Positions 1-13,423 are shown, counted from the first letter of the stretch. The stretch: 64,000 nucleotides of DNA from Agaricus subrufescens (GCA_029945375.1 CM057064.1:2954531-3018530); one strand, 5' to 3'. Notes: generated from the sequence alone by a model not told the origin. Numbers and translations are program-made.

Positions 1-1400
1 TGTAAAATGCGAGTGTGTGGTCAATATTGTGTGTTATGGCATAAAGCTGGAGGAAGAAGGCTGAGAAACAATGAGAGTCACGCTTTGAAATAGAAGAAAA
101 AGGTCGGACTTGGGAAGTAGATGCTCAAAAGGCCTAGAAAAGATCTTTTCCAAAGTCAGTCAACTCTCAAACCAGGCGTAAATTTGTGTTACTCACGATG
201 ATAAATACCACAAATAGACAGGATCGCGGAAGAACGACGCGACATCAACGGGTTCCGCTTTCTTCGCGACTCTCGTCGGTATCCGTATCAACAGGTTACC
301 TACAACCAAACAACCGAGAACAACGTAACCCGATACTCTCACAGTATCAGCAAACCCAATTTTTGGTAGGAGCTGACTGAAATACGAATAAGAAAATCAT
401 CAGATCAATTCTGCCTCAAAAGAGAGGTCTCCTTACTTGATCACTGGTGAGACAAAGGGAAACGAAGGTATTTAAGTCAGCAATGAAGTATAGCTGGAAG
501 CGGAAATTTGACGAACAGATAGGAAATGCGAGGGCGCCAAACCCCATTCCACTCATCGCAACTCCCAGGGCCAAGCTCCTCCTTCGTTTAAAATGCACAC
601 CAATGACAGCGGTAGTAGGTGTGAATATAAAGCCAACTCCGAGGCCCATTCCGACGCCTTGGCTGAGGAAAATCTTGAAGATATGTCAGTATCGTCAGAC
701 GTATAGATAATGATACAAACTTGGTAAAATTGCCCTTCTTTGGCGAGCGATAACATGAATACTCTACAGAGAATTTTTGAGGGTTTCGCTTCGGAAATAC
801 TGACGAAAGAGACATACGAGAAAACATATAGCAATGAACCAGATTTGATCTCCAGTCCAGCGTGTCCTAGAGCAAAGAGCTTCCCGGCCAACGGACCTAG
901 AGCAAAGGGAAGTGCCAGTTGGAAGCTCCCCATCCATCTGCCATCGGACTGGCATAAGCATAAGTTTGTGGTTCCAATAAAACCCAAAACGTACGAGATT
1001 TTGCTTGGGCTCAAGCCTTCGAGAAATATGCGCGTATAAAAGTCTTTAATTTCGTTAGAATCTTCATGGGTATCCTCCTGCCAGTGGCTCATTTACCTTG
1101 ATACACGCCGAAGGAATAGACGTAGCTAAGGTACATTATGAGATATGCTTGCGAAATGAAGGGACAGCAACGAACCCCATGGTGCAGAAGAGGATACAGT
1201 ATCTATAGAGAGTATAAGAACAAAGCTCCGTTGTAATGGCTGAAAACGTTGTCGTTGACTTACGCGCCAGCCACAGTCAACCAGCCATTCAATCCACCGT
1301 CTATCTCCGGCACAGAGGCATCGCTACCATCGTCGAGGTTTCTTGTATCGGATTCTACGTCCGGTTTGATGTTGGTTCCCTTCGTTTCCGGCACTGACAT
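1..1400 (-). CDS. MFS transporter, monocarboxylate-transporter-like (3' end beyond left edge)
   Basis: Membrane permease of the major facilitator superfamily, fungal MCT (SLC16-like) group; the substrate is probably a small carboxylate, by family inference only. The ATG is at 1398-1400 and opens MSVPETKGTN, a polar cytoplasmic tail. Exon 1 (1264-1400) ends in GWLTVAGA and the next exon from 1202 continues YCILFCTMGFVAVPSF. Later exons give the loop motif VHFKRRRSLALGVAMSG, then LLPKIGFADTVRVSGY (about 340-375) and FFLQLYAITHNIDHTLAFY at the window edge. The intron after WYLSS uses GTGAGT. Every visible exon aligns by eye with the complete paralogue at 34022-36223, including intron positions, and no stop interrupts the coding frame when spliced. 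The gene therefore looks intact but is truncated by the window. The C-terminal four to five helices are not visible. Confidence 0.8.
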
Positions 1401-2679
1401 TATGGATAGTGGGAAGGGGTAGGATGGGGGGCGTGGCAAAGTGAGCTGGGAGAGACGATATCACCGCGCAAGAATATAAAGCTAACTACCGCCGGAAACC
1501 GCTTCACGTCAGGTTTCTGATCTTGTTCTGTGATTGTACTAATCAGTTCTGGTACCGCCTCAAAGTAGTGATACATCAACAGGTGGAGTTCGGATATGAG
1601 CCCGAGCTTAGCCCGACCACATGAGAATCAGGGATGCCCGAGATGCCGAAGCCTTGAACTAATTATGGCAGGATTTTTTCTCACTCTGACCATCATGTGC
1701 TGTTGACGACGTGCGCCAATGTGTGATGAATCTATGATAAATAGCCTGCGGGATACATGGTTTCAGGAGGTTGGGAATTTGAGTAGATGAATCGATTAGA
1801 AGAAGGCTAAATGTAATGTTTACGTATTGTTCGAATCACACAACCATAGACGTCTCTAGGATAGATCAACGGCATGAGCTTCTAGCTTCTAGATTCCCGC
1901 AGTTTCTAGTTTCAAGGACTCGAAAAATAGTTACGAGCACTGTTTCGATCAGAGTCGTTGCCAGCCCATCAGGCAGGGAATCCAAGGAGCCATAATATGG
2001 GAATACCCAAATGAAACGACGCAAGAACGATAACAGTATGCACGTGGCAGTTTTGTTGTTCGAAGTTTGTATTTTGCGTTAGTCTGACCCGACCTCGTCG
2101 TGAGCTTAATCGATGGGCAAAGTAAATTTTGAACGACGGAGGAGCAGCGCCACAATAGCAGTACACTCCTTCAAGGGATGTGCTGTGCGGGGGTTAAACG
2201 TCTAACGGTGAGCACTGCAGCTTAAACATCCCACTACAAATGAGATAGATCATCAGTTTACAGAGCCGAACGCATCGGTGTCTGACAATCAGCTTTTTCT
2301 CTGTTTGGCTGTACAAGTTGAAAACGTGCTCTAAGAAGCATCAAGAGATCTATCTCTGTATTTTCTCCGTGCTTCCCAAAAGCTGGTGCCATGTAGACAC
2401 CGCGGCCTACCAATAGCAAGAGACTGTGATAGCGTGAAAAGTAAATTGCCGAGTTGCCGATGCGCGAAAAAAGAAGATATCGGATAGCCGAACATAACGG
2501 CTCGGGCATTGCCCGAAGCATGCCCGAAGCCTCGAATTAGCCTTGGACAATCAGACGACATTTATTATAAGGCCTACAGCAGAGATCGGTCTCAATCTCA
2601 ATATCGGTATTAATACGTGTCGATATTCACATATTTTCATTACGGACACTTGGGTCAGATCACTTACGAGTATCCTGGA
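1401..2679. other. Intergenic; nothing recognised
   Basis: This stretch holds the upstream region of the MFS gene and the region downstream of the dienelactone hydrolase remnant. The open frames here are short, lack family motifs and have no consistent splice structure. No tRNA-like or repeat structure was seen. Confidence 0.4.
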
Positions 2680-3651
2680 CTTGAAGGGCAAAAATACTTG
2701 AGGAACCACTTCACAGTAACCTTGAAAGATCCTTCTTTGCCGGTTCAAACTCCTGGGCCACTCATGTCTCCTCGGACAGCGAAACCATATGTGCATCCTT
2801 CACACTACTCTCTCTTGTATCCCGGTACGGACTTTGAATCGCCAAGAATCTTATCGACTTTTTCTTGTGACTCATGGAGGGTTGTGCAGCTGTAGTGCAA
2901 CTGACGTCGATTAGCAGAGGCGATTTGGAGTGCTTCATATAACGCTGTGTTGTTGTTCAGTACATGTCCTATTAATATTCAAGTTCCAAGCTTTGAGGAG
3001 AGACCTAGGTCCAAATCCTGGGGAACTCTGAAGAGAAACGGGTGCGAACAACTCCTACCTCGATATTTTCAAAAGCGAGATCAAAAGTGTAGCGACCTGG
3101 GAAGAGGCGATTTGCTATTGAAGGTAACGGCAATATTCTTTCGGTGAAGGGAGAACGTATTACCAGAACAAAACCCAATAGACGCGAAGTGCTTCACACT
3201 CTGCAGCTCAAGCCAAACAATAACTTTGTTCAGAAATGGCAGGGCTTTGTAGGTAGTGCGATTAACGAACTATGTTTGTATACCGAATGTCTGGAATAAA
3301 GCGTGTCAATGCCAAGCCTTGCTTGGAAGAAATATGTGCCGTTACGGACAGCTTGACTTATGGCGATGGCGTCGGCTGGAACAGGGTCTCCATTGAAATA
3401 ATCGGGGATCACGGACTACATATAAGACAATTGATGGCTGTGCAGGCATTTGTAGAATGGATGCTTCGTACATAGAAGTCGTTCCGAGCAAAATCATCAG
3501 CGAGGAGCCAGACATACCATTGAGTAGTGGATGACAGGTCTTACCTTCAGGAGTCCCTTCATGTCCAACACCAAAAGCTAAAATAGTGCCGGAGCATGAT
3601 AATCTTCTACGGAGATTGCACACCGGGGACACATTCTTTGCAGAAACTCAT
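2680..3651 (-). pseudogene. Dienelactone hydrolase (carboxymethylenebutenolidase family), decayed
   Basis: Alpha/beta hydrolase of the fungal dienelactone hydrolase family, recognised exon by exon. The ATG at 3649-3651 opens MSFCKECVPG. After a short intron come GVGHEGTPEG, LADDFARND and IPDYFNGDPVPADA. Then follow FLNKVIVWLELQSVKHFASI with GFCSG (the catalytic-Cys region, family GYCFG), GRYTFDLAFENIE, SKSPLLID, DKILGDSKSVPGYKRE and finally EGCTYGFAVRGDM. Three lesions argue against function. About 35-40 family residues are missing between HEGTPEG and LADDFA. In-frame stops lie at 2805-2807 (TAG) and 2745-2747 (TGA). The histidine of the usual THGFAVRGD motif is a tyrosine. The family splits dienelactones in aromatic catabolism, so a neighbouring carboxylate transporter is suggestive but not proof of a pathway. 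The 3' end is approximate. Confidence 0.8.
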
Positions 3652-6600
3652 GACTGCGGTCAGGAATGAGAATGATAGTAAAAATCACCACCTTACCAAA
3701 AACCACATCCCTGAGGGTCGGGGCATATGATTAGCAAGCCTGGATAAACTGATAACTGGAAGCACCCACTGTATTGGGTTTATGTTACATACATAGCGGG
3801 TTAGAGAAAGATTGGCTGCCAGAGTTGACTGGCCGGATTGCCAGCTCGACCGGATAGCAATGGATACGTCAATATCAAACAATTCATAAGTCAATAGATT
3901 GATGCCCCGGCATGTCATCATCATGATCAGTGGAGGGTCGCGCGATTTCTCGGTCGTGTGACAATGTGACCCAATGTGGAAAAAAGGGTGGATGAAGACC
4001 CTTATATTACTGACACTTCCCCACCTGTGGTGACTATTACTACCAGCTGGATTAGCCTTCTGCACTGCCACTATTTTGAACTTCACTATCTCTTCCGCGA
4101 TCCCATGACAAAAAGACGAGGGCAACTACGTAGCCGAGAAGACGAAGGACACATTCTGGGCGACACGCCCAGTGCCGGGCAGGGCTACAAATCAACAGAA
4201 GCTGTCGGACGACATCTGCAGAAACTGGCAGCTTCTGATGGCAGGCCAATTTTGATTTATGGTTTTCACGCGCCTGGCTGACTGTGGGAACTACTCTTCA
4301 AGTCGTCGGGCTATGACACGAGTGAGATATAGTTTGGCATACCACTTTGGGCGGCAAAATCGATAACTTGTTGTGGGTACAGATATTCAGCCTGGAATGA
4401 AATATTTATTGCCAGTCAATGACCAAAGGGTGCAAAAAAATTGCCAAGACATGTGACATTGGACTGAAATCTGCTCAAGCATCGAAGGATGTAATATCTG
4501 ATCTAAAATTCCCAGGTATAATAAGCCAAATCCAATCGCATTAGATATATCTATAGTGTCGTCCGTGCGCTGAGAGGTTGGGCACAGATGCTACGATTAG
4601 AAGAAAGAATGCACAAACACTTCCTTCGGCCATTAGCTTCTTGCTAGTGTAGACCAGAAAGGCAATAAGAAATGACAGAAAACTGTTTCGAGCCCCAGAT
4701 TTGCGAGATGGTCACCTTCTATAGATGACACAGGGAGCCGAAAATGTGAAGATCTGAACTTTTCTTGATGAACGAAAAAAGTCCATCAATCTCTGTTGTT
4801 ATATCATAGTGGTGTCGTAGGTATTTCTTTCATGTTTCAGCTTTGAACCCCTATCACATACACAAGAAGCGAAAAGATTGATCAAGGAGATTACCGAAGT
4901 GTTGCCAGTGGGGCCGTACTATTGATTAATTCCTTCACTGATTATTACTATGCGTCTCACTTATCCGTTCTTCATTGATGCTCAGAACACCAATGGTTTG
5001 ATTGTGGGGAAAACAGAAAGGGGATGCAAAGAGTGCCTCGACAAAAGGTTTAGTTTAGTTCGACGCAATTGGAGAAAAAAGACCTTTGGTCATATGTACT
5101 TAAAACGCTTTGAAAAACCAGGCTGACGGTCAGAATTTTTAATGGCTGGATGTACCGCTTGAAAGTCATAAGCAAATTAATCCTCCAAATTGGAAGAGCA
5201 AGAACAAAGGGATGAATATTCACAGCTACAAAATGTAGAGACCGTAATGGCTCATCTATAAAATACAACCCTCAAACGAAGGCCGCCCGTGATGCTGCAC
5301 ATTTGAAGCAATAGCAGACGCACATGCGACCGTGACGGACTGCAGATATACAGAAACTGGGAACTCTGACGCCACAAATTGCACTCAGCTGAGTTCCAGT
5401 AGGAGGTAGTTCACAATCCAGGGCGCGGTATCGCTTTTGCGATCGCTGTACATCTGCTCCACAGGGTTCGTTTGTGATGTTCAATGAGCCTTTTTCAATG
5501 AATTTGTTACGTTTAGTAAGGTAAGGACAATCGAATATTACTTATTGGCCTGGTCAAGCACGTTTGAATGGTGAAAATTTAGTATTGAGTTCTCTCCTCG
5601 GTGGCGGGCTTTCTGGTGTTTTGTTACAAAGTAATCATGCTTCGCAAACGCCGGAGAATTCCAGCTTTCCACAGAGTACTGCCTTTCTGAGTAGGCAACC
5701 TCACGACCCAAAATCTGCGCCCAGTAAAGATCTCATTGACACAGCTTCTCCAATCATTTGCACTTCAAATCTTCTAGAATGTAGGCTGATTTGAGGGAAG
5801 AGTTCCATGAACAATTTTGGATTGCATTTCCCCCCTGAGTCTCACCGACAACCTAGAGCTGTGACCATCACCCACCTCTGTTTCCTGTTTCTTCCAGAGC
5901 CTCATCAACTATTCTCTGTCTGATACCTCTCACTCACTCTTGATGTGCAACTAACCTAATCACACATCACCTCATCCCACCACGAACGAAATAGCATTTA
6001 TTGAAGTAACGGCACACTTATTAATATTCGGTCAGGCAACTCCAGTAAACGCTGGCCAACTGCTCGTAATTCCGGGAGTACCATCCAGAGTAACGGAAAA
6101 CTATTTGGGAGGTGGATCGGTTATGCCCGATACAGCCGATCATCATTGTCTCTTACTAAGCATCGGCTGGCTCAACCAATCCACTTGGAGAACAGCGTGT
6201 GTTCAAATGGCTTGGAAAGTGCAAAGTGACAACAGTCTACATGCAAAGAATTATCGCAGGGATGCCCCCCGAAAACTATTGCAGACAATCGCTCGCGAAG
6301 GGGCTCGGACATTCGATCAAACAAATCCTTTTTCTCGGCTGCTATTTGAATCCTATTGCTTCAACCTTCTGCTCATCGTCTAACATACAGTCGTTTCCTA
6401 TCTGAATCTACAAGGCTCGAATTTTGTTTTGCACTGCGTACCTTCTGATATTCTGTTACTAAATGCTAGTCTTTGGCCCCAGGTTTTGAAGCAGCGAGGG
6501 GGTTCCGCCGACGCCACATTGTTGAAAAACTCGTTTTCTCCCCATGTTTGATCAGGTTGATGAATCACCCGAAATACCTAGAACAGCCCCTGAATTGCAC

Positions 6601-8803
6601 AAGTAACCATGAAGCCTCTACTGTCATCCCCTCATGAGTTTAGTTAGTTTCCACCCTCCCCTAAACATTCAAAAGTACGGTGCGTTTAAGAATCCGAGTT
6701 GTGGCGGTATCAATGTTTGATACCTTTGTCTTCTCGTTCTACGAAGATAACGGCGCAGGGTCTGCGCTCAAGTGGTAGGGAGGTAAGGGACGAAACTGTC
6801 ATCATTCTGAATTGTATTAATGTCTAACGTTCGATAATCTCGATCCGGCTACCACACTCTTTGGCTCAGTACATGCCGCAGGGGGCTTTGTTAGTAGTAG
6901 CCTTACCCAAGCCTTACCCCTTGGACTTCTACGGCTCAGAATTAACATAGAATGATGTCATCCCATATGTCAAACATGGTTACGGGAATGTTGAGTGGCC
7001 GAACAGCATTTGCGTCCATTTTGCAAAGTAATGGAGGAACAAAAATATGCTCTTCAGCTTATTGTATCTATTGTTCATCTGCAGCTGTGCAAGAAAAAAA
7101 AATCCACGTAATTGATCCTGCCCCAAGCGTGTTGTGCGGGGGTAATGCTAACATCTCTTTCTACCACATCTCCTTCTCTGCCCGGCGAAGGGGGAAGAGT
7201 GAGTGTTTGATTTCATCTCCCGAATAGTTGCTATAATAGACACAATAAGGGTGCCTGTGGTTCTAGATACACAATTTTGTTTCTTCGTACAGTGGGATAG
7301 TCATCCAAATTACACGGTGTTGCGGGTTTTCCGCCCGTCACGGCCTGGCCTCGATTCGCTCGGGGTTAAAAGTGACATCCATTTTTCGGGTTGTCGCCTA
7401 TTTCCATCCTTCAGTTTTCGTTTCATAAATGGCTTGTCATATATCTAACCCGTGTCAACATTTACCCTTTCTTCAAACTGAATCCTTCGTGCTCAGACCA
7501 TCATGGCGAAACTTGAGACTGTGAGAGTGTAGTTATTTCGAATGTCCGTGCTGTCATCATCAGTGCCCCGTATATGGATCTCCATTTGGTGAACGTCTAT
7601 ACATTCGAGGTTCCCTTTTAAGTCTCTCACCCAATATCCTCCATAGCTCAGGAGGCCTCCTGTGTCACGCCTCTTCCTTCATGGATTGAAATTAGGTTGT
7701 TCTCAATTGCTGAGTTTCTGGCGGCGCACCGCGGTTTCTCGCCATTGCTGTTATATCATCGGCCTGTTTTGACCACAACTCCGATATGATGCTATAAGCG
7801 ACTCCTAAGATAGATTTTAGGCTCGCCAATCATCACTACAGTCATGAGCATGACCAGTGTTGTTATAACCACTGAATCATGTCTTTGGGGCATCAAGACT
7901 CCTTTTCCTGAAAATGACTTCTGCATGCAGGTAGGGTAATGTTAATACCGGGTTATTATAAGCTGTCCAACGATCTTGAATTCTTTTTCTATGATTACAA
8001 AATTTGGCACTCGATATATAGTATAAAGTGTTAAGAATCGATCCTTATAAATAGCCGCTGAGCTGGGTAAAACGATAGAGCTACTCCAGGATATACTTGG
8101 ATATATCGTGTGTTTACGATAGTGTGCAGTTGCTACGGGCAGTGGCGGATAAGGTACATTATGCGAGTCAACTAGTTATTGCATCATTAAGGGATTGAAA
8201 GGGAAAATTCGACCCTAAAAGGCGAAACCACCCACTGCTAATGCGTTTATTTTTGTCTCATTGGACTCGTTCTGGTAATTGCGGCCGACTCCAACTTCGG
8301 CGGTGGCGCTCTTGAGAAAAGGGTTGGCGGCATAATATCAATAGAATATGTCAGAAGCTCCGCCCCCTCAGGGAAGGACTGCAATTTGACCACTTGATTT
8401 TTGACCCGGAGTGTGCACTTCTAAACTTCAGTTAGTCTCTCAACTTATTAACACACTACATGCGCACTGGGGAACTGGCCTAGAACATGAGGATGCAGGG
8501 ATTTTCCGCGGTCTCCGATCAAGGGTGCAGCGTGTTTGTTAAATTTGTCGCTCACCCATAAAGCAGTGCTAATTCAGATGTACATTGGTTTGAGACTAGC
8601 CCTCTTTTGCAGATGGAGGGTCGATTTGGCTAGTCCTTGGCCCTGAAGCCGGTTTCACCGCTCGGCATCGACCGTTGACGGCCATGATCACAGCCCTCTT
8701 CTCTGCGGCATTGATTTCACCCTGTGGTGCCCCGACACCGCAATAACATTCGACGGATAGAAATGCCCGTTAAAGCAAGATTTACATCATCATTAATGAG
8801 GCC
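3652..8803. other. Long gene-poor stretch
   Basis: About 5 kb with only short, motif-free open frames (longest 146 codons, 3685-4125 minus). I checked both strands for exon-like segments with GT..AG boundaries and family motifs and found none convincing. Composition is ordinary rather than extremely AT-rich. No terminal repeats or transposase motifs were seen. Very old transposon debris or a non-coding RNA gene would not be visible by eye. Confidence 0.4.
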
Positions 8804-8810
8804 TATAAAA
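8804..8810 (+). promoter_or_regulatory. TATA box of the small secreted-protein gene
   Basis: TATAAAA lies 43-49 bp upstream of the ATG at 8853, inside a small inverted repeat (GAGGC ... GCCTC). A TATA element this close to the start codon is typical of strongly expressed fungal secreted-protein genes and implies a very short leader. Confidence 0.5.
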
Positions 8811-8852
8811 AGCCTCCAGTGTTCTTCGGTAGTACTCCACCCCTCACTCATC

Positions 8853-9405
8853 ATGAAACTCGTGGCCCCTCTTCTCGCCTGCCTCACTGTCGTAACCGCT
8901 CAACGCGTTTTCATTGGATACCCTCCTGACCAAGCTAGACTTACTGCTGGCCAGGAAACAACCGTCCAGATCGTACTCCCGGTAAGGAGCTATTCTTTGA
9001 GTCCTTTTGAACCCGTCAACTAATCGATATGTAGAACTTCCAATCGTCATCATTAGACGTGGCGGTGGCGGTTGGCATCCAGTCTTGCGCTGAATCTCCT
9101 TGCATCGACCCGGCTGACACACTGGGTCGTATCCTTTATAACGGCGACTTCAAACCACAGAGAGATCCCAAACGCCCAACAGTACAACCCTACCAGAACT
9201 TTACCGTCACGCTACCATCAAACTTACCCAAGGGCAGAGCACAACTTGGTGTTGCACATTTCGCACTCATAGGGGTAAGTTCATCTTCAAAAGTCAAGCG
9301 ATGACGTCACAGAATATAATACATTGACACTGACCATCGGCGAATATACAGGCCGGTCTCCAGCCGTGGTTGGAGACCCTCAATAACACCGTCATCATTG
9401 AATAA
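8853..9405 (+). CDS. Small secreted protein, basidiomycete family (about 140 aa)
   Basis: Three exons, 8853-8981, 9035-9274 and 9352-9405, with GTAAGG..GTAG and GTAAGT..ACAG introns; the summed length is divisible by three. The N-terminus MKLVAPLLACLTVVTAQR is a clear signal peptide with likely cleavage near TAQ. The mature protein of about 120 residues contains VAVAVGIQSCAESPCID, a segment TLGRILYNGDF, PYQNFTVTLPSNLPKGRAQ, LGVAHFALIG and C-terminal ETLNNTVIIE. This layout matches an abundant but functionally unknown family of small secreted basidiomycete proteins that I recognise by pattern, not by name. Two closely spaced cysteines probably form one disulfide, and NFT and NNT sites could be glycosylated. 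It stands alone in a gene-poor area. Function unknown. Confidence 0.85.
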
Positions 9406-11901
9406 GCTTATTGTTTTGGGAACGGACAACGGACTACTTAGTATACCTGTGTCTTCTGTTTGTAGAACTCTATGCGGTGGGGTCAATTACTCACCAATTA
9501 CTTTGAATTGACATCACATCATCGAAAACGGGTAATATTCTATTGCGTGGCTCCACAAGTTGCGATCCTCCACAACATTGTTGAGAGTCACTCACGGTAG
9601 ATAGATCATCCTACACATTGCGGGCAAATTGAATGGAAGGCTTAACATTAAGTGCTTGACGTTCAAAGAGTGGCTTACTCATGTATCCCGGTTTGGAGTT
9701 TCATGAGCGCCCGTTGTCAAATAGGATAAAGTGTTTACTTTGCTGGGTAGGCAACAACGAGCTTTATTTGAAGTGTTATCATTTCGCCCTACGAACGCAC
9801 CCTTTAATTATGAAGAATTAACATAGTGTGTCATATATAGCTCTAGGTTAGTAGCTGGTGCTACTTGAAAGTAAGATCTAACCAATGGTAACTTCTTTCG
9901 GCATCTGTGGGAATCCAGGTCAGAACATCCATGTCCGAAGTTAGAGCTTAACTCTTATAAGTCATTCTAGAGCATTCCTGTCTTCAAATACATCTTCTTG
10001 TTGGGTCATTTCCGCGGACATCGTCTCATAGGGTTGGACCTGCGCGTTATTAACCTCGAGGAAACAATGTCTTTCACAGCATTAATCCATCTTTGCCTCG
10101 TCACATGATACCCTGTGGGCCGGCGTTTGCGTAGATAGATTCTTGAGATCATATAATTCAGGACTGGCATAAAAGGATGATAGACAAAGAATGCTTTTGA
10201 TGACAAGATGGGGCTGAGAACTTGGGATGGTGAGGAAAAGGCTCGAGGCGTGAGTAATGTGTCGAAACAGAGGATAGATTTCTGATGTTGCGTCGGGGCT
10301 CCTAAACTTGGGAGAATTTCAATTACTATTTAAGCGCAAGAAGGAATTGCAAGGGTGAAAGGATACGGATAAGGGATACCAGCTGATAGTAGTGTTAGCG
10401 TAGGACGCGTTCTCATACTGAATGCAGGATCAAACAGATTTTTGGCAAAGCTCAAGTTGTTCTGCCTGTCTGAGGTTGATATTAGTCATCGAGTCCTTTA
10501 GCAAAGTATTTCCAGTGTAATGCTAGCGGTAGCAGCGCTTGCGCGAAGTAATAGGTTATCGAACGATGTTTTCCAGAGTATTCCTAGATGGACAAATTAA
10601 GTCGTGGTAAACCACGGCAAACCATAGAGGGGTAAGAAGCTGAGTTCAAAAAAGAGGACAAATGCATACCGCCAACATCGGAGGAAAGAAGTGAAGTGTA
10701 GAAATATATCTGATACGCATGCTTCGTCGGAGGACTGAGTTTGACCCACCCAAGCCAGCAAGCAATGATAGACGACGTCCGAGGGGTGTGACATCGATGG
10801 GAATAAGACATGCAGCAAGGTATATGCCTGGGCCAAGGGACCATGCTGATCAAAGAAAATTTTCGGTCTGGTTCAAGGCAGAAAGACCAGATAAGACATA
10901 TGCCAAGTATAATCCATGCGATTCTTGTAGACTGGAGATTCGCGGAGAACCAACGGAGTCACAGGCACAAAGGCATTGCATTTCACAGTTCCGTCTGTGC
11001 CATATTCGAGCAATCCAATGCTATGGCTTCTTATGGCATTTGTCACGTTCGGGCTGAGGACGGCCGATATACGTCTACTTCCGCGTGTGTCCTGACATTT
11101 TGTGGGGGGTAGGTGAGAACGATGAATGGCGGATGTAATTACTAGGTTCGGATATGGGTTCCCACAATCGCCGACATTTCTGTCGGCTTAAAGTGGGTTC
11201 GACGGTACTTCCTCCCGTCCTAGACCCGTCCGTTCTCGCGCCTGCTACAATTTAGCCCTCTATATCCCAAGCTATTCTCACGTCAAGTACAACGGCAGGA
11301 CTTTTTTTTTCTTTGTGTCCTCCAGTTGGACAGCTAGATTTTTCTGCCTTGACAGGCCTGCATCGGTTTCAGGTACTTGAACCTTGTGCCTTCAAATACG
11401 CGACTATTCCCGGCATGAGCGATTCCCAGGGAACATCAACCTTCACGTGACGATATCGGGATCTTCCCGAGAAACGTCGAGGCAGGTCGATCTGGGAACG
11501 GAGATACAGAGGTGCGCATCCATGTTCCGATCAATCTCAAACTTTTTCTTCCAGGTTGATAATTTACCTGAGATAATTTTCAGGCATACAAGACTTCGAT
11601 TCCATATCGCTTCACAAATACGCCCGGCACACTATTGTTTACATACGGCCACGAGATCCATCGGATAACTCAAGTACATGCATGGCAATCATGAAATTTT
11701 CGGACAGCTAGTCATCACCATGCAGCTCCCAAGGTACGAAAAAGAAGCAATCTCAAGGACAACAGTTTTCATTCGAGTTCACTTGCTGCTTTCTCTAGTT
11801 CTCACATATTATCTTTGAGGAGTATAAGATGGGTAGGGTTTCAAGGATGAACTTCAGTCAACAGGAACTTCTCTGTTTGCAATCCCTCTCCTGCCTCAGT
11901 A
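9406..11901. other. Intergenic; nothing recognised
   Basis: Open frames up to about 110 codons occur on both strands around 10584-11112 but overlap one another and show no motif. A TATAAG at 11824-11829 lies about 75 bp before the next start codon and may be its core promoter. No repeat or RNA gene was recognised. Confidence 0.4.
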
Positions 11902-12619
11902 ATGTTGTTCTCTACCACTCTTGTCTCTTCCATCGCCATTGCTGCCTCTATGGCAAGCGCGGCTATTGTTCCTCGTCACAGCAACGCAGCTGGAGATTAC
12001 ACATTGGTTTTCAGCGACCAAACTGGCGCCGTTCAAGGCACCGATTTTATCACCTTCGGGCTTTTTGATACCACACATGGTGACATTTCTCTTTTTCATC
12101 CCTTGTCAAACAATAAACTCATATCTTTTCAGAATGCACAGACTTTTGTGACTCTGTCCCGACCTGCGGATTTGCTAACAGTGCGTATATTTTCCCCGCG
12201 ATTCTGACATATCTGAACTATTGTGTGTAGGCTATCACGATAACAATGGCAAGGTACGCACATCCGAGATGTTACTCTCAATATGATGCTGATGCATGAC
12301 ATACACTTCCTCGTAGGGGGGAGCTACACAGCTTACCTGTTCGCTTTACATCGGATGCCATGATGAAACTGACCTGACAAATACTGGTGGTCAAACGCAA
12401 CCGGACGGCACAGTCAACTTCATCACTGACAGTGATGGTTGGTGCAAAGCTGTGGTTACCCCACCTACCACCACCACTGATCCCACCACTGATCCCACCA
12501 CCGATCCTACCACCGATCCTACCACCGACCCCGTCACTGATCCCACCACCGATCCCGCTACCGACCCTACTGGCACCGCAGATCCGACTGAGCCAACTAC
12601 CCCACCAGCTCGGGCTTAA
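11902..12619 (+). CDS. Fruit-body-specific-protein-type secreted protein, copy A
   Basis: Four exons (11902-12079, 12133-12180, 12231-12253, 12317-12619) give 183 residues; the sum is a multiple of three. The signal peptide is MLFSTTLVSSIAIAASMASA. The conserved core starts at TDFITFGLFDT, continues ECTDFCDSVPTCGFANSYHD, NNGK and LTCSLYIGCHDETD, and ends GGQTQPDGTVNFITDSDGW plus CK. The Cys spacing is loosely reminiscent of PAN/Apple modules. Copies at 13512 and 38900 share this core and the same tiny 23-nt exon. Unlike them, copy A lacks the HYG..PW..KPGWYYG N-terminal module and has a C-terminal tail of repeated TTDP units. The family is annotated in mushrooms as fruit-body specific protein A; that name is recalled from general knowledge, and the molecular role is unknown. 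Confidence 0.8.
12473..12575 (+). repeat. 12-nt coding minisatellite (TTDP units)
   Basis: Imperfect tandem repeats of a 12-nt unit of the type ACCACCGATCCC encode eight or so T/V/A-T-D-P tetrapeptides at the C-terminus of copy A. Such threonine/proline tails are usually O-mannosylated spacers. The unit count is likely to vary between strains. Confidence 0.75.
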
Positions 12620-13423
12620 ATTATGATATGCAAACACTAGCAACTATGTATATATTTTGGGATGAAAATTTTTGGGCTGTTGAATGAACGGATTATACCA
12701 CTCTGATTGATGCCGGTTTTTGAATGCCTAAGTTTATTCGACAATCATTGTTCCACGCTGGCTCGACCTGAATGATGCAACCGTCGAGAAAGGAAGCTTC
12801 TAGCGCACTCTCGGCGTTAGCCATTACCTTCCTCGACCTGTTTTAATCTCAACTATGAGTATCTACACTGTACTTTTGAAGTTTTGAACGGTAAGCGCGG
12901 CACTCCAGACTCGACGGATGAGAGCTTAAACGCCACTCCTAGGCGTTTGACCGGGTTTTTAACCACGTGTAGTCGCATGTGACTAGTGGCCAAATACCCA
13001 TCGCTGCATGTATTCGGGCCCACTGTATCCCGAATAATCACTACAGCTTCTAGACTTCAACGATTCCGCTCTGGCTGCGGTGCCCAGAACCCCGGGGTAT
13101 AATGTTTTACTAACTGCTTTGAAAAGACCAGATTGGGTATGTGATTCTACCCTGCTCCGTGGTTGACCTGCGACAGCTTCTTTTTCTCGACTACTTGCCA
13201 CAACTCGGGAGTTGTCCGAGTTTATCTGACGACGGATATAAAAGAAGATTGACAGCGTGCCTTATTAAGACGCCCGTCCTTGATCATTGTTGGGCAGCCC
13301 TTTCAGTTTCGGTCTTGAAATCGCCTCCCTACTGACGTGCACCTGTTTTCTCAACGAACGTGTATACAGTCAGTCATCTGTTCATCAACATCTGGAGGCC
13401 CAACAGGTAACAACAAATGTAGT

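Noticed and set aside
3685..4125. 146-codon minus-strand frame upstream of the dienelactone hydrolase remnant
   Set aside because: No motif, no homology recognised, and it lies in the presumed promoter of the remnant.
12278..12643. Gly/Val/Ser-rich minus-strand frame opposite fruit-body gene A
   Set aside because: It is the reverse reading of the TTDP-encoding minisatellite; the plus-strand spliced gene explains it.
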